DNA of 64,000 nucleotides. Origin: Nioella ostreopsis (GTDB lineage Bacteria; Pseudomonadota; Alphaproteobacteria; Rhodobacterales; Rhodobacteraceae). The stretch lies in NCBI RefSeq assembly GCF_004000255.1, contig NZ_RCIQ01000004.1, forward strand, positions 1 to 64,000, read 5' to 3'. The notes beneath the pieces are model-generated. The model saw only the letters and a program-made list of their open reading frames with translations, was not told the DNA's origin and searched no databases. The position numbers and the translations under genes are program-made. Positions 40,850 through 50,287 of this stretch are shown here, in pieces (position 1 is the stretch's first letter; each line of letters starts with the position of its first letter).

Positions 40850-42073
40850 TCAGGCACTCATTTCGGCACGATTCAGCGCACAGTGGTTCCACAGCGCGTC
40901 CATTGCCCAAACCAGGCCATCCAGCATCTTGGGATCATGCACCGGCGACGGGGTGAAGCGCAGACGTTCCGTCCCGCGCGGAACGGTCGGGAAGTTGATC
41001 GGCTGCACGTAGATTCCGTAATCCGACAGCAGCATGTCCGAGATCTTCTTGGTGTGGACCGGATCACCCACCATGACCGGCACGATATGGGTGCCATGGT
41101 CGATGATCGGCAGGCCCATGCCCTTCAGACGCAGTTTCAGCACCTTGGCGCGTTCCTGATGCAGATCGCGCAGTGCCTGATCTGTTTTCAGATGCCGGAC
41201 CGAAGCCGCAGCCCCCGCTGCCACGACCGGCGGCAAAGAGGTGGTGAAAATGAATCCCGGCGCGTAAGATCTTACGGCGTCACACATTTTTTCGCTGGCC
41301 GCGATATAGCCGCCATGCACGCCAAAGGCCTTGCCAAGGGTGCCGTTGATGATGTCGATGCGGTGCATCAGGTTGTCACGCTCTGCCACGCCGGCCCCAC
41401 GGGGGCCGTACATGCCGACCGCGTGAACCTCATCGAGATAGGTCAGCGCGCCGAATTCGGCTGCCAGATCGCAGATTTCCCCGATAGGGCCGAAATCGCC
41501 ATCCATGGAATAGATCGACTCGAAGGCAATCAGCTTCGGTGCCTCGGGGTCATCGGCTTCCAGCAACTCGCGCAGATGGGCCACGTCATTGTGGCGGAAG
41601 ATGCGCTTTGCCCCGCCATTGCGGCGCACGCCCTCGATCATCGAGGCATGGTTCAGTGCATCGGAATAGATGATCAGGCCCGGAAACAGCTTCGGCAGCG
41701 TGCTGAGCGTTGCGTCATTGGCGATATAGGCCGAGGTGAAGAGCAGCGCCGCTTCCTTCTGGTGAAGGTCGGACAGCTCCGCCTCCAGCTCCTTGTGATA
41801 GACCGTGGTGCCCGAAATGTTCCGGGTGCCGCCGGAGCCCGCGCCGGTGTCTTCCAGCGCCTTGTGCATTGCCTCCAGCACGACCGGATGCTGGCCCATG
41901 CCAAGGTAATCATTGCCGCACCAGACGGTGATGTCCTGCTCGGTTCCGTCGGGCTTTTTCCAGACTGCATGGGGGAACTGACCGCGGCGACGCTCGATAT
42001 CGATGAAGGTGCGGTAACGCCCTTCTTCGTGCAGACGGTTCAGGGCGGCATCAAGCGCGGCATCGTAGTTCAC
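40850..42073 (-). CDS. hemA: 5-aminolevulinate synthase
   Basis: PLP enzyme of the alpha-oxoamine synthase family that condenses glycine and succinyl-CoA, the C4 route to haem and, where present, bacteriochlorophyll. 407 residues. [40 protein letters not shown] and the PLP lysine in [15 protein letters not shown] (near 245) are decisive. An FNR-type box 156 bases upstream of the start matches the known oxygen control of hemA in Rhodobacter. Single-gene transcription unit; no clear terminator was seen after the stop. Confidence 0.96.
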   Translation of the reverse strand: MNYDAALDAALNRLHEEGRYRTFIDIERRRGQFPHAVWKKPDGTEQDITVWCGNDYLGMGQHPVVLEAMHKALEDTGAGSGGTRNISGTTVYHKELEAELSDLHQKEAALLFTSAYIANDATLSTLPKLFPGLIIYSDALNHASMIEGVRRNGGAKRIFRHNDVAHLRELLEADDPEAPKLIAFESIYSMDGDFGPIGEICDLAAEFGALTYLDEVHAVGMYGPRGAGVAERDNLMHRIDIINGTLGKAFGVHGGYIAASEKMCDAVRSYAPGFIFTTSLPPVVAAGAAASVRHLKTDQALRDLHQERAKVLKLRLKGMGLPIIDHGTHIVPVMVGDPVHTKKISDMLLSDYGIYVQPINFPTVPRGTERLRFTPSPVHDPKMLDGLVWAMDALWNHCALNRAEMSA

Positions 42074-42228
42074 TGGCGGTCTCCTTTTTCCGGACCCGTT
42101 CGCGGGGGCCCGAAAGACACGGCTGGCAAGGCTTCGGACGGATGCGTTTCCTTGAATGCCCGAAGATTTGGGTGATCTAGGCCCTGAGGCCCTCCCCTCG
42201 CAAGTTACAAATTGACGCGCAGGTTACT

Positions 42229-42242
42229 TTGACATGGATCAA
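42229..42242. promoter_or_regulatory. FNR/FnrL-type box upstream of hemA
   Basis: TTGACATGGATCAA fits the consensus TTGAY-N4-RTCAA. It lies 156 bases upstream of the hemA start codon, in the short gap after the secreted DUF4189-like gene. In Rhodobacter sphaeroides hemA is under FnrL control, so the position makes sense. Confidence 0.65.
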
Positions 42243-42258
42243 CGGACCAGCCGTAAGA

Positions 42259-42843
42259 TCAGTTCAAAACCACGACGCGACAGTCGTCCTGTCCACAATT
42301 GGCGACGGCTGTTTCCTCGTCTGCACCGATTCCCCATTGGCCGGTTGCCTCGGAAATGGCCATGGCGCGGGATCGGCCAAGCCGGCGATAGTCCCCGCGC
42401 AGGGCGGCGGTGGCCTCGGTATTCAGTTGCAGGCTGCGGCCCGGTTCCCAGCCTTCCGGGCGCACGACCAGCACGACGATGCAGGCGGGGCCGGAGCTGC
42501 GCTGCGCTTCGCAGCCGTCCAGTGCGACACGGCGCGCATTCTCTTCGTCATGGAAATTGGCAGCGGCAACCGTCGCCTCGGAAGCAAGCCCCATGCCTGG
42601 CGCAATGGCGATCGCCCCGTAATAGCTGACCGCGCCGGACAGTTGCGGCGATTGCAGGATGGCCCGGTCGGTGTCCGACAAGCTGTCATGGTCGATCACC
42701 TCCACCTCGACCGCGCCGCGTTCGGCAAAGACCAGACGACGCGCTTCGCGCAGGTTGGGCAGCTCCTGTGCAAGCGCAGGCAGACCGATGGCCGCCAGGG
42801 CCAGGGCCAGGCCCGAGGATCGAAGAAAGGATGTCGCGCGCAT
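42259..42843 (-). CDS. Secreted DUF4189-like protein
   Basis: A 194-residue exported protein. The signal peptide is clear (SGLALALAAIGLPALA, cleavage after ALA near residue 25). The mature part contains YYGAIAIAPGMGLASEATVA, NARRVALDGCEAQ, ACIVVLVVRP and a closing ETAVANCGQDDCRVV. This pattern of repeated Ala-rich helices with paired Cys residues resembles DUF4189 domains. Function is unknown. In this bacterial family a protein of this kind often precedes hemA and is misnamed as an aminolevulinate synthase; it has no PLP fold. Confidence 0.75.
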   Translation of the reverse strand: MRATSFLRSSGLALALAAIGLPALAQELPNLREARRLVFAERGAVEVEVIDHDSLSDTDRAILQSPQLSGAVSYYGAIAIAPGMGLASEATVAAANFHDEENARRVALDGCEAQRSSGPACIVVLVVRPEGWEPGRSLQLNTEATAALRGDYRRLGRSRAMAISEATGQWGIGADEETAVANCGQDDCRVVVLN

Positions 42844-42983
42844 GAAAAAACTCCGCTCTCTTTGGGCCGGATGTCTGAAACCTTAACAGGGAATACCGTG
42901 TCCCCTGCCCTTCGGCAACATCTGGACAGGGACGTGCTGGCTGATAGGCTCCGCCTCAACACGCGAATGTGAAAGGACCCCCC

Positions 42984-44369
42984 ATGTCGCTCGACGCCGT
43001 TCTTGCCCGTATTGACGAAAATCTTGAGGAAGCCACCGACCGATTGATGGAGCTTCTGCGAATCCCCTCCATCTCGACCGATCCCGCCTACAATGATGAA
43101 TGCGACCGGGCCGCCGACTGGCTGGTCGAGGACCTGAAAGGTCTGGGCTTTGACGCCACCAAGCGGGCGACACCGGGCCGCCCCATGGTTGTGGCGCATG
43201 TCAATGCCGACGCGGATGGCCCGCATCTGCTGTTCTACGGCCACTACGACGTGCAGCCGGTCGATCCGCTAAACCTGTGGAACACGCCGCCCTTTGAGCC
43301 CTCGATCGAGGACACCCCCAAAGGCAAGGTGATCCGAGGGCGCGGGGCGTCTGACGACAAGGGGCAGCTGATGACCTTTGTCGAGGCCTGCCGCGCGTGG
43401 AAAGCGGTGCATGGCAGCCTGCCGGGCAAGATCACGCTCTTCTTCGAGGGGGAGGAGGAATCGGGCTCGCCCTCGCTGGTGCCCTTCATGCAGGAAAACG
43501 CGGCCGAGCTGACCGCCGATATCGCGCTGATCTGCGACACGTCTATGGTCGCCCCCGGCGTGCCGTCGATCCCCACGCAGCTGCGCGGGATGGTGAAGGA
43601 TGAGTTCACCCTGACCGGCCCGCGCATCGACCTGCATTCGGGCCATTACGGCGGACCCGGCCTCAACCCGCTGCGGGAAATGGCCCGGATCGTAGACAGT
43701 TTCTATGATCCCGAGACCGGGGCCGTCGCGGTCGAGGGATTCTATGAGGGCGTCCATGAGGTGCCCGAGGATATCCTGCGCCAGTGGAACATGTCGGGCT
43801 TCGACGAGGCGGACTATCTGTCCGAGGCAGGCTATACCGTGTCCCATTACGAACAGGGCTATTCCTGCCTCGAAAAGCAATGGGCGCGCCCGACGTTGGA
43901 GGTGAACGGCATGTGGGGCGGCTATCAGGGGGCCGGGACCAAGACCGTGATACCCTCCAAGGCGCATTGCAAGATCACCTGCCGTCTGGTGGGCGACATG
44001 GACCCCGATGCGTTGCGCGTGAAGATCCGCAAACATGTGGCCGACCGGCTTGGCCCCGATCTGAGCGTGGAGTGGAACCAGGATCTCGAAGGCTCCCCCG
44101 CGCCGGTCATGAATGTGAACCGGCCCGAGTTCGAAAAGGCCCGGCAGGCGCTGTCCGATGAATGGGGGCGCGAGGCGGTTTTCATCGGCATGGGCGGCTC
44201 GATCCCGATTGCCGGGTTCTTCAAGGACGTGCTCGGCATGGATGCGCTCCTGACCGGGTTCGCCAATGACGATGACGCGATCCATTCCCCGAACGAAAAA
44301 TATGACCTCGACAGCTTTCACAAGGGCATCCGGTCTTGGGCGCGTATCCTGCATGCGCTGACGCGCTGA
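42984..44369 (+). CDS. M20-family metallopeptidase (dipeptidase)
   Basis: Zinc di-metal peptidase of the ArgE/DapE/ACY1/CPG2 group, 461 residues. Metal ligands are in YGHYDVQPVDP, RGASDDKGQLM and FFEGEEESGSPSL, followed by ALICDTSM. The dimerisation domain lies about 205-370, and the last ligand His is in FANDDDAIHSPNEKYDLDSF. The start is MSLDAVLARIDENLEE; an upstream ATG 15 bases earlier lacks a ribosome binding site. It lies on the opposite strand from its neighbours and converges with the MATE gene 21 bases away. Confidence 0.93.
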   Translation: MSLDAVLARIDENLEEATDRLMELLRIPSISTDPAYNDECDRAADWLVEDLKGLGFDATKRATPGRPMVVAHVNADADGPHLLFYGHYDVQPVDPLNLWNTPPFEPSIEDTPKGKVIRGRGASDDKGQLMTFVEACRAWKAVHGSLPGKITLFFEGEEESGSPSLVPFMQENAAELTADIALICDTSMVAPGVPSIPTQLRGMVKDEFTLTGPRIDLHSGHYGGPGLNPLREMARIVDSFYDPETGAVAVEGFYEGVHEVPEDILRQWNMSGFDEADYLSEAGYTVSHYEQGYSCLEKQWARPTLEVNGMWGGYQGAGTKTVIPSKAHCKITCRLVGDMDPDALRVKIRKHVADRLGPDLSVEWNQDLEGSPAPVMNVNRPEFEKARQALSDEWGREAVFIGMGGSIPIAGFFKDVLGMDALLTGFANDDDAIHSPNEKYDLDSFHKGIRSWARILHALTR

Positions 44370-44390
44370 CCCCCTGCCCCTGCCCGGTGC

Positions 44391-45773
44391 TCAGGCGTCG
44401 GGCGGGGGCGTGTCCGGCACGAAGGCAAGGGCAGACCGCGCAGGCCCCGTCCAGAACCGGGTCATCATCAGAACCGCCGCCACCGACAGCCCAAGGGCCA
44501 GGCCAAGCCAGATGCCAACCCCCTCCAATCCAAGCGGAAAGCCGAGCACGTAGCTCGACGGTACGCCGATGCCCCAATAGCTGACCACCGCGTAGATCAT
44601 GGGACGCTTCGTGTCCTGCACCCCGCGCAGAAAGCCAAGCGCCATGACCTGCACCGCATCGGCCAGCTGAAACAGCGCCGCCGTGGCCAGCAGCACCGTG
44701 CCGGTGGCGATCAGGGCTGCCCGGTTCGGTTCTGCCGGATCGAGGAACAGGCCGATCAGCAGCTCCGGAATGCCGAGGAAGGCCGCAATGGTGATCGCCA
44801 CCATGCCAAGCGACAGCACCAGCGCGGCCAGTGCCCCCATGCGCAGATTGGGCAGGTCCTTGCGGCCCCAGGCATAGCCCGCGCGCACCGTGGCGGCAGA
44901 ACTCAGGCCCAGATGCACCATGAAGGTCGCTGCCGCGATGGACACGGCGATGCCATGGGCGGCCAGCGCCTCTTCCCCGATCCAGCCCATCATGATGGCG
45001 CTTGCCGTAAACAGACCGCTTTCGGCCAGCATCGTCAGCCCGATCGGCATCCCGAGGCGAAACACCTCGCCAAACGCGCCCCAGTCCGGCCTCCAGAGCC
45101 GGGCCAGGATGGTATAGTCACGCAAGTCCCGCGCCAGCGCCGCATAGGCGCCGAGCAACACCAGAATCAACGCATTCGTGCCAAGCGACGCGATGGCCGC
45201 GCCCTGAATTCCCAGTTCCGGCGCGCCGAGATTGCCGAAGATGAGCAGCCAGTTGAACCCGATATTCACCACGGTTCCGGCCAATGTCGCCCACAGCACG
45301 ATCTGGGTGTGACCAAGCGCTGACAGGTGGCTTTTGAACACCACAGCGACCAGGAACAGCGGCATCGACCAGCCCGCGATGCGCAGATAATCCTGCATCA
45401 GCTGCGACAGGTCCGGGTCCTGCCCGAGGGCCACGAAGATCGGGCCGCTGAACCAGAACAGTGGCATCGAGGCACATCCGATGAGACAGGACAGCCACAG
45501 CCCCATGCGCGTGACCCGGCGCACCTGTGTCCTGTCTTCATTGGCGATCGCGGCGGCCACCATCGGCATGACCGCGATGCCGAACCCGGACCCGAGAAGG
45601 AAGATCACGAAGAAATACGAGGACGCCAGGGACTGCGCGGCCAGTTCGCTGACCCCGTACCAGCCCAACATGACCGTGTCGGTAATTCCGATGGATAATT
45701 GGGCAAGATGGCTGCCTGCCAGGGGAAGACCAAGCAAAAAAACAGCCCCGAGGTGATGGCGGAAAGGTGTCAT
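44391..45773 (-). CDS. MATE-family multidrug efflux protein
   Basis: A 460-residue inner-membrane protein with twelve predicted hydrophobic segments in two pseudo-repeats, as in NorM/DinF proteins. The first repeat begins LGAVFLLGLPLAGSHLAQLSIGITDTVML and the second near residue 230 (EVFRLGMPIGLTMLAESGLF). It would export cationic drugs or metabolites using Na+ or H+. The gene stands alone. Confidence 0.92.
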   Translation of the reverse strand: MTPFRHHLGAVFLLGLPLAGSHLAQLSIGITDTVMLGWYGVSELAAQSLASSYFFVIFLLGSGFGIAVMPMVAAAIANEDRTQVRRVTRMGLWLSCLIGCASMPLFWFSGPIFVALGQDPDLSQLMQDYLRIAGWSMPLFLVAVVFKSHLSALGHTQIVLWATLAGTVVNIGFNWLLIFGNLGAPELGIQGAAIASLGTNALILVLLGAYAALARDLRDYTILARLWRPDWGAFGEVFRLGMPIGLTMLAESGLFTASAIMMGWIGEEALAAHGIAVSIAAATFMVHLGLSSAATVRAGYAWGRKDLPNLRMGALAALVLSLGMVAITIAAFLGIPELLIGLFLDPAEPNRAALIATGTVLLATAALFQLADAVQVMALGFLRGVQDTKRPMIYAVVSYWGIGVPSSYVLGFPLGLEGVGIWLGLALGLSVAAVLMMTRFWTGPARSALAFVPDTPPPDA

Positions 45774-45956
45774 TGCTGGTACTCTTCTGCGACAAGGCCC
45801 CTTGACAAGCGGCTTTGTAATTGTTTGAAAATACCCAAGAAAATGGGTGCGCGTTTCCAGATTGGAACCGCATTGTTGCTCAGCTCACCCCCCTCTGTGC
45901 CACATTCACGCCACATTTTTTGACGAGATAAGCATCTGCGTAAACAGCGAGCAGAA

Positions 45957-46412
45957 ATGACAAGAATGCAACACGAAAGTTGGCATAATTTCCTGACGTC
46001 CGAAAGTGGGGCCGTTTCGGTGGACTGGACGGTTCTGACCGCTGCGGTTGCCGGTATGGCGCTGGCTGCGACGGCGATGATCGAGGACGGGATTTCCTCT
46101 CTCGCCTCGGATCTGGAAGCTCAACTTCGGACGCAGCAGGTCAGCGATGCGTTCGTCGTGTTCCATGCCGCACATTTCAACGCGCTCTACGATGCCGGCG
46201 TGATCGACGAAGACGGCGCGGAAAGCATGTTCGACATTGCGAACGCCATGACCAATGCCACGATCCTCACCGGAATCGAGGAAGGCATTCTGGCTTATAA
46301 CGATGGCGATCTGTCAGATGAGGATATTGCCCTGCTCGTCGCCATGGCCAGCGTCGGCGTGCAGCGCAATATCATCAGCGCGGACGACGTCAATCTGGTT
46401 TCGACCTACTAG
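45957..46412 (+). CDS. Small membrane protein with Flp/TadE-like N-terminus
   Basis: A 151-residue protein whose N-terminus FLTSESGAVSVDWTVLTAAV, followed by a hydrophobic stretch to about residue 40, resembles the Flp-type and TadE-type pilin-like proteins common in this group, with a Glu shortly before the hydrophobic helix. The rest is acidic and helical without Cys. No tad/cpa genes are nearby. A role as a pseudopilin or envelope protein is only a guess. A strong terminator follows 44 bases after the stop. Confidence 0.65.
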   Translation: MTRMQHESWHNFLTSESGAVSVDWTVLTAAVAGMALAATAMIEDGISSLASDLEAQLRTQQVSDAFVVFHAAHFNALYDAGVIDEDGAESMFDIANAMTNATILTGIEEGILAYNDGDLSDEDIALLVAMASVGVQRNIISADDVNLVSTY

Positions 46413-46456
46413 GCCACGCTCCATCTGTCTGCCCCGGATCGGTCTGGTCTGAAAGA

Positions 46457-46486
46457 AACGGCGCCCCCAACGGGCGCCGTTTTTTC
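46457..46486 (+). terminator. Rho-independent terminator after the Flp-like gene
   Basis: Stem AACGGCGCCC / GGGCGCCGTT with a five-base loop, followed by TTTT. It lies 44 bases after the 46412 stop and a few bases before the convergent ppk2 stop, so it can serve both strands. Confidence 0.9.
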
Positions 46487-46488
46487 GG

Positions 46489-47427
46489 TCAGCGATTGCG
46501 CCGCTGGTCGGGGTGCAGGGACGCCCCAAGGATATGGTCCGAGGCATGTATCACATGGCTGGCATGGCCCACGATCAGCGGATCGGGCGCCTTCGCGATG
46601 TCATGATCCTTGCCCGGATAATCCAGCGTCGACAGGAAGTGGCGCATTGTATTCAGGCGCGCGCGCTTCTTGTCGTTCGACTTGATGATCGTCCAGGGCG
46701 CATCGGCGGTGTCGGTGTAGAAGAACATCGCCTCCTTCGCCTCGGTATAGGCATCCCATTTTCCAAGGCTCGCCTTGTCGATCGGGCTCAGCTTCCACTG
46801 TTTCAACGGGTCGGTTTCGCGGCTGGCAAACCGGGCGCGCTGTTCTTCCTGAGTGACCGAGAACCAGTATTTGTAAAGCCGGATGCCCGAGCGCACCAGC
46901 ATCCGTTCCAGATCCGGGGTCTGGCGCATGAATTCAAGATATTCATGCGGCTCGCAGAAGCCCATGACCCGTTCCACGCCCGCGCGGTTATACCAGCTGC
47001 GATCATAGAACACCATTTCACCGGCCGTTGGCAGATGGTCGATATAGCGCTGGAAGAACCACTGGCCGCGTTCCTCATCCGTGGGCTTGTTCAACGCCAC
47101 GACACGCGCGAAACGCGGGTTGAGATGTTCGGTGAACCGCTTGATCGTGCCGCCCTTGCCCGCTGCGTCCCGACCCTCGAACAGGATCACGAATTTCTGC
47201 CCCGTGTCCTGCGCCCAAAGCTGAACTTTCAGAAGCTCCGCCTGAATGCGCGCTTTCTCGGTCTCGTAGGCCTTGCGCGGCAGCTTGTCGGAATACGGGT
47301 ATTCGCCGGTTTCAAACGCATGGCGGATGTCATCCGTGGTCACCGTGGGAAAGCCCTTGTCGGCACCGTTCGGCTGGCTTGTCTCAACAGTTTCGGCCTG
47401 GGCATCGGTGGCGGCGGGTGCGGTCAT
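46489..47427 (-). CDS. ppk2: Polyphosphate kinase 2
   Basis: PPK2-family kinase using polyphosphate to phosphorylate nucleoside diphosphates (class I, single domain). The frame is open further upstream to 47613, but the family-like N-terminus begins MTAPAATDAQAET with a GGAGACC site before it, giving 312 residues. Walker A FEGRDAAGKGGTIKRF lies near 98-113, the lid PTDEERGQWFFQRYIDHLP follows, and Walker B-like EMVFYDRSWYNRAGVERVMG near 155-175. It is divergent from parE. An FNR-like box 58 bases upstream of the start suggests regulation by oxygen or nitric oxide. Confidence 0.93.
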   Translation of the reverse strand: MTAPAATDAQAETVETSQPNGADKGFPTVTTDDIRHAFETGEYPYSDKLPRKAYETEKARIQAELLKVQLWAQDTGQKFVILFEGRDAAGKGGTIKRFTEHLNPRFARVVALNKPTDEERGQWFFQRYIDHLPTAGEMVFYDRSWYNRAGVERVMGFCEPHEYLEFMRQTPDLERMLVRSGIRLYKYWFSVTQEEQRARFASRETDPLKQWKLSPIDKASLGKWDAYTEAKEAMFFYTDTADAPWTIIKSNDKKRARLNTMRHFLSTLDYPGKDHDIAKAPDPLIVGHASHVIHASDHILGASLHPDQRRNR

Positions 47428-47484
47428 TGCGGTCTCCTTCTGATTGTCCTGCGCACCGTCTGCCACAGATCGCGGCAAGTTGCC

Positions 47485-47498
47485 TTGATCGGTGTCAA
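47485..47498. promoter_or_regulatory. FNR/Crp-type box upstream of ppk2
   Basis: TTGATCGGTGTCAA fits TTGAY-N4-RTCAA. Its right edge is 71 bases and its left edge 58 bases from the ppk2 start codon, a usual place for FNR activation. It lies in the 216-base divergent region shared with parE. Confidence 0.6.
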
Positions 47499-47643
47499 GA
47501 ATCTGACACAAAACATCGGAAAACCCGTGGATAGTGGCCCGCGCCAGCGGCCCCACAAAATCCTGCGTTGCCCCTTGTCGGCTGCCCTGCCCCTGCGATA
47601 CCCTGCCAGCCAATCAAAAGCACAAAGCAAAGAGCAGATGGGC

Positions 47644-49605
47644 ATGGCCGACGATCTTCTTTCCCCTGCGGTGGACAATGGGGGCTATGACGCCTCTTCG
47701 ATCGAGATTCTGGAGGGTTTGGAGCCTGTCCGCAAACGCCCCGGCATGTATATCGGCGGCACCGATGAGCGAGCCTTGCATCACCTTGTGGCCGAAATCC
47801 TCGACAACTCGATGGACGAGGCCGTGGCCGGTCATGCCAGCCGCATCGAGGTGGAGCTGCATAGCGACTACTCCATCACCATCCGCGACAACGGTCGCGG
47901 CATGCCGGTGGACCCGCACCCCAAATTCCCCGACAAGTCCGCCCTCGAGGTAATCCTCTGCACCCTTCACGCGGGCGGCAAATTCTCGGGCGACAGCTAT
48001 GAAACTTCGGGCGGGTTGCACGGGGTCGGCGCATCGGTCGTGAACGCCCTCTCTGATCATCTGCGGGTCGAGGTCGCGCGCAACCGCGAATTGTTCGCGC
48101 AGGAGTTTTCGCGCGGCATCCCGCAAGGCCCCGTGCAGGCCATCGGCGCCGCCCCCAACCGGCGCGGCACCACGGTGACCTTCCACCCCGACGCCCAGAT
48201 CTTCGGCAGCCACCGGTTCAAACCCGCGCGGCTGCTGAAAATGGTCCGCTCCAAGGCCTATCTCTTCTCTGGCGTCGAAATCCGCTGGAAATCCGCCATC
48301 GAGGACGGGGATACGCCGCTGGAGGCCACTTTCCACTTCCCCGGCGGTCTGGCCGACTACCTCAAGGAAACGCTCGGGGCCGCCTCCACCTATGCCGATC
48401 AGCCCTTCGCGGGCATGGTCGATTTCAAGGAACGGTTCAACACGCCGGGCAAGGTGGAATGGGCGATCAACTGGACGCCGTCGCGCGACGGGTTCATCCA
48501 GTCCTACTGTAACACCGTCCCCACGCCCGAGGGCGGCACGCATGAGGCCGGGTTCTGGGCCGCCGTGCTGAAAGGCATCCGCGCCTATGGGGAACTGGTC
48601 GGCAACAAGAAGGCCGCGCAGATCACCCGCGATGACCTGATCACCGGGGGCTGCGCGCTGGTCTCCTGCTTCATCCGGGAGCCGGAATTCGTGGGCCAGA
48701 CCAAGGACCGGCTGGCAACAAGCGAGGCGCAAAGGCTCGTTGAAAACGCCGTGCGCGACCATTTCGACAACTGGCTGGCCGCCGACACCAAAGCCGCCGG
48801 TGCGATCCTCGATTTCCTTGTGCTGCGCGCGGAGGAACGTCTGCGCCGCCGTCAGGAAAAGGAAACGCAACGGAAATCCGCCACCAAACGCCTGCGCCTG
48901 CCCGGCAAGCTGGTGGATTGTTCCGCCACCAACCGCGCAGGGACGGAGCTTTTCATCGTCGAGGGCGACTCGGCCGGTGGCTCCGCCAAGATGGCGCGCA
49001 ACCGCAAGACACAGGCGCTGCTGCCCCTGCGTGGGAAAATCCTCAACGTTCTGGGGGCGGCAGGCTCCAAGATCACCACCAATGCGGAGATCAACGATCT
49101 CTGTCAGGCCATGGGCGTGGGGATCGGGACCAAGTTCAACATCGACGACCTGCGCTATGACAAGATCATCATCATGACCGACGCGGATGTGGACGGTGCC
49201 CATATCGCCTCGCTCTTGATGACCTTCTTCTTCACCCAGATGCGGCCAATGATCGACCAGGGGCATCTCTATCTGGCCTGCCCGCCGCTCTATCGCCTGA
49301 CGCAAGGCTCCCGCCGCGTCTATTGTCTGGATGAGGCGGAACGGGACGAATGGCAGGCCAAGGGGCTCGGCGGCAAGGGCAAGATCGACGTGTCCCGCTT
49401 CAAAGGCCTGGGTGAGATGGACGCCAAGGACCTGAAGGAAACCACGATGGACCCCGAGCAGCGCAAACTGATCCGCGTGTCCATCGATGACGAGTTCCCC
49501 GGCGAAACCGGAGACCTGGTGGAACGCCTGATGGGCAAGAAACCGGAACTGCGCTTCCAGTTTATCCAGGAGAATGCGCAGTTTGTGGAGGAGTTGGATG
49601 TTTGA
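47644..49605 (+). CDS. parE: DNA topoisomerase IV subunit B
   Basis: ATPase subunit of topoisomerase IV, which decatenates daughter chromosomes. An open frame extends upstream to 46513 through antisense ppk2 and is ignored; MADDLLSPAVDNGGYDASSI begins at 47644 (an ATG at 47638 is an alternative). The 653-residue length is normal. GHKL ATPase motifs: DNSMDEAVAG, IRDNGRGMPVD, GGLHGVGASVVNALS. The Toprim domain has VEGDSAGGSAKMARNRKTQA and TDADVDGAHIA. PLRGKILNV and the closing GEMDAKDLKETTMDPEQR also fit. The last bases overlap the following AT-rich gene. Confidence 0.96.
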   Translation: MADDLLSPAVDNGGYDASSIEILEGLEPVRKRPGMYIGGTDERALHHLVAEILDNSMDEAVAGHASRIEVELHSDYSITIRDNGRGMPVDPHPKFPDKSALEVILCTLHAGGKFSGDSYETSGGLHGVGASVVNALSDHLRVEVARNRELFAQEFSRGIPQGPVQAIGAAPNRRGTTVTFHPDAQIFGSHRFKPARLLKMVRSKAYLFSGVEIRWKSAIEDGDTPLEATFHFPGGLADYLKETLGAASTYADQPFAGMVDFKERFNTPGKVEWAINWTPSRDGFIQSYCNTVPTPEGGTHEAGFWAAVLKGIRAYGELVGNKKAAQITRDDLITGGCALVSCFIREPEFVGQTKDRLATSEAQRLVENAVRDHFDNWLAADTKAAGAILDFLVLRAEERLRRRQEKETQRKSATKRLRLPGKLVDCSATNRAGTELFIVEGDSAGGSAKMARNRKTQALLPLRGKILNVLGAAGSKITTNAEINDLCQAMGVGIGTKFNIDDLRYDKIIIMTDADVDGAHIASLLMTFFFTQMRPMIDQGHLYLACPPLYRLTQGSRRVYCLDEAERDEWQAKGLGGKGKIDVSRFKGLGEMDAKDLKETTMDPEQRKLIRVSIDDEFPGETGDLVERLMGKKPELRFQFIQENAQFVEELDV

Positions 49606-50287
49606 ACCAAGGGGCGATCCGAAATGGCTGCTCTGGAACTTTATTGAACCGATATCAAATAGCAACCTCAGCAAATTAATCGCTGCGATTCCGGTGATTG
49701 GCTACCTAATACTTTTTAACGATACTATTATCGCGAACATAGAGTTCAGCTTCTTGTCTGGCTCAAGGAATGTAGAAGTTTCAGATTTTGTACTGCCCGC
49801 CAAAACCAAGCTTCAACTAGTATTCCTGGGAAGCGTGCTGATTCTTGTGTCGAATTCTTTATTTCGAGTATTTCAACCTTCCGCTTTGCGAAACGCCAAA
49901 GACGAGTTCAGTTTCGCCAATCACGTCATTTCGAGCTACACTATTGCCGAGCTTTTTTCGATGGAACAAAGCGTATTCGACCGTGATTGGACTCCAAGAA
50001 CTCTATTCCTTAGCGCCCAAAGAAAAAACATCGAGCGAGGCTATCCGCACACGCTTCGATCAGGTTACTACAGCACCAAGGAAGAGCTCTTTCGGAAAGA
50101 AGATGAAGACTTGTTTCGCGAAATAGCTTACGAATGGTTTCTGAACGAAATGAACACCTATCAGAAAACGAGAGTTGTCACCCTCGTGTTTTCGGTACTT
50201 GGTTTCCTATTAATCTTCATTCCTTCACTCGATGTTTTTCAAGCTGTGGTGCGAGATATTTTTGAAGATTTTATTGAACTGCTTTGA
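49598..50287 (+). CDS. AT-rich orphan gene, predicted membrane protein of unknown function
   Basis: A 229-residue protein I do not recognise. The ATG overlaps the parE stop by eight bases. Three hydrophobic segments are visible: about 21-40 (LIAAIPVIGYLILFNDTII), about 74-93 (LQLVFLGSVLILVSNSLFRV) and about 195-214 (VTLVFSVLGFLLIFIPSLDV). Between the second and third lies a charged cytoplasmic-type region with many Glu, Lys and Phe. Base composition is near 40% GC against roughly 65% in parE, and codon use is correspondingly different, so the gene was probably acquired recently. No neighbour gives a functional clue. Confidence 0.7.
   Translation: MFEPRGDPKWLLWNFIEPISNSNLSKLIAAIPVIGYLILFNDTIIANIEFSFLSGSRNVEVSDFVLPAKTKLQLVFLGSVLILVSNSLFRVFQPSALRNAKDEFSFANHVISSYTIAELFSMEQSVFDRDWTPRTLFLSAQRKNIERGYPHTLRSGYYSTKEELFRKEDEDLFREIAYEWFLNEMNTYQKTRVVTLVFSVLGFLLIFIPSLDVFQAVVRDIFEDFIELL

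Noticed and set aside
46513-47637. Upstream extension of the parE frame to more than 1000 codons
   Set aside because: The extra part is antisense to ppk2 and has no relation to ParE; normal ParE begins at 47644.
47614-49674. Long minus-strand frame of 686 codons antisense to parE
   Set aside because: It is the complement of a GC-rich gene with strong codon bias; parE motifs on the plus strand are decisive and the antisense product has no domain.
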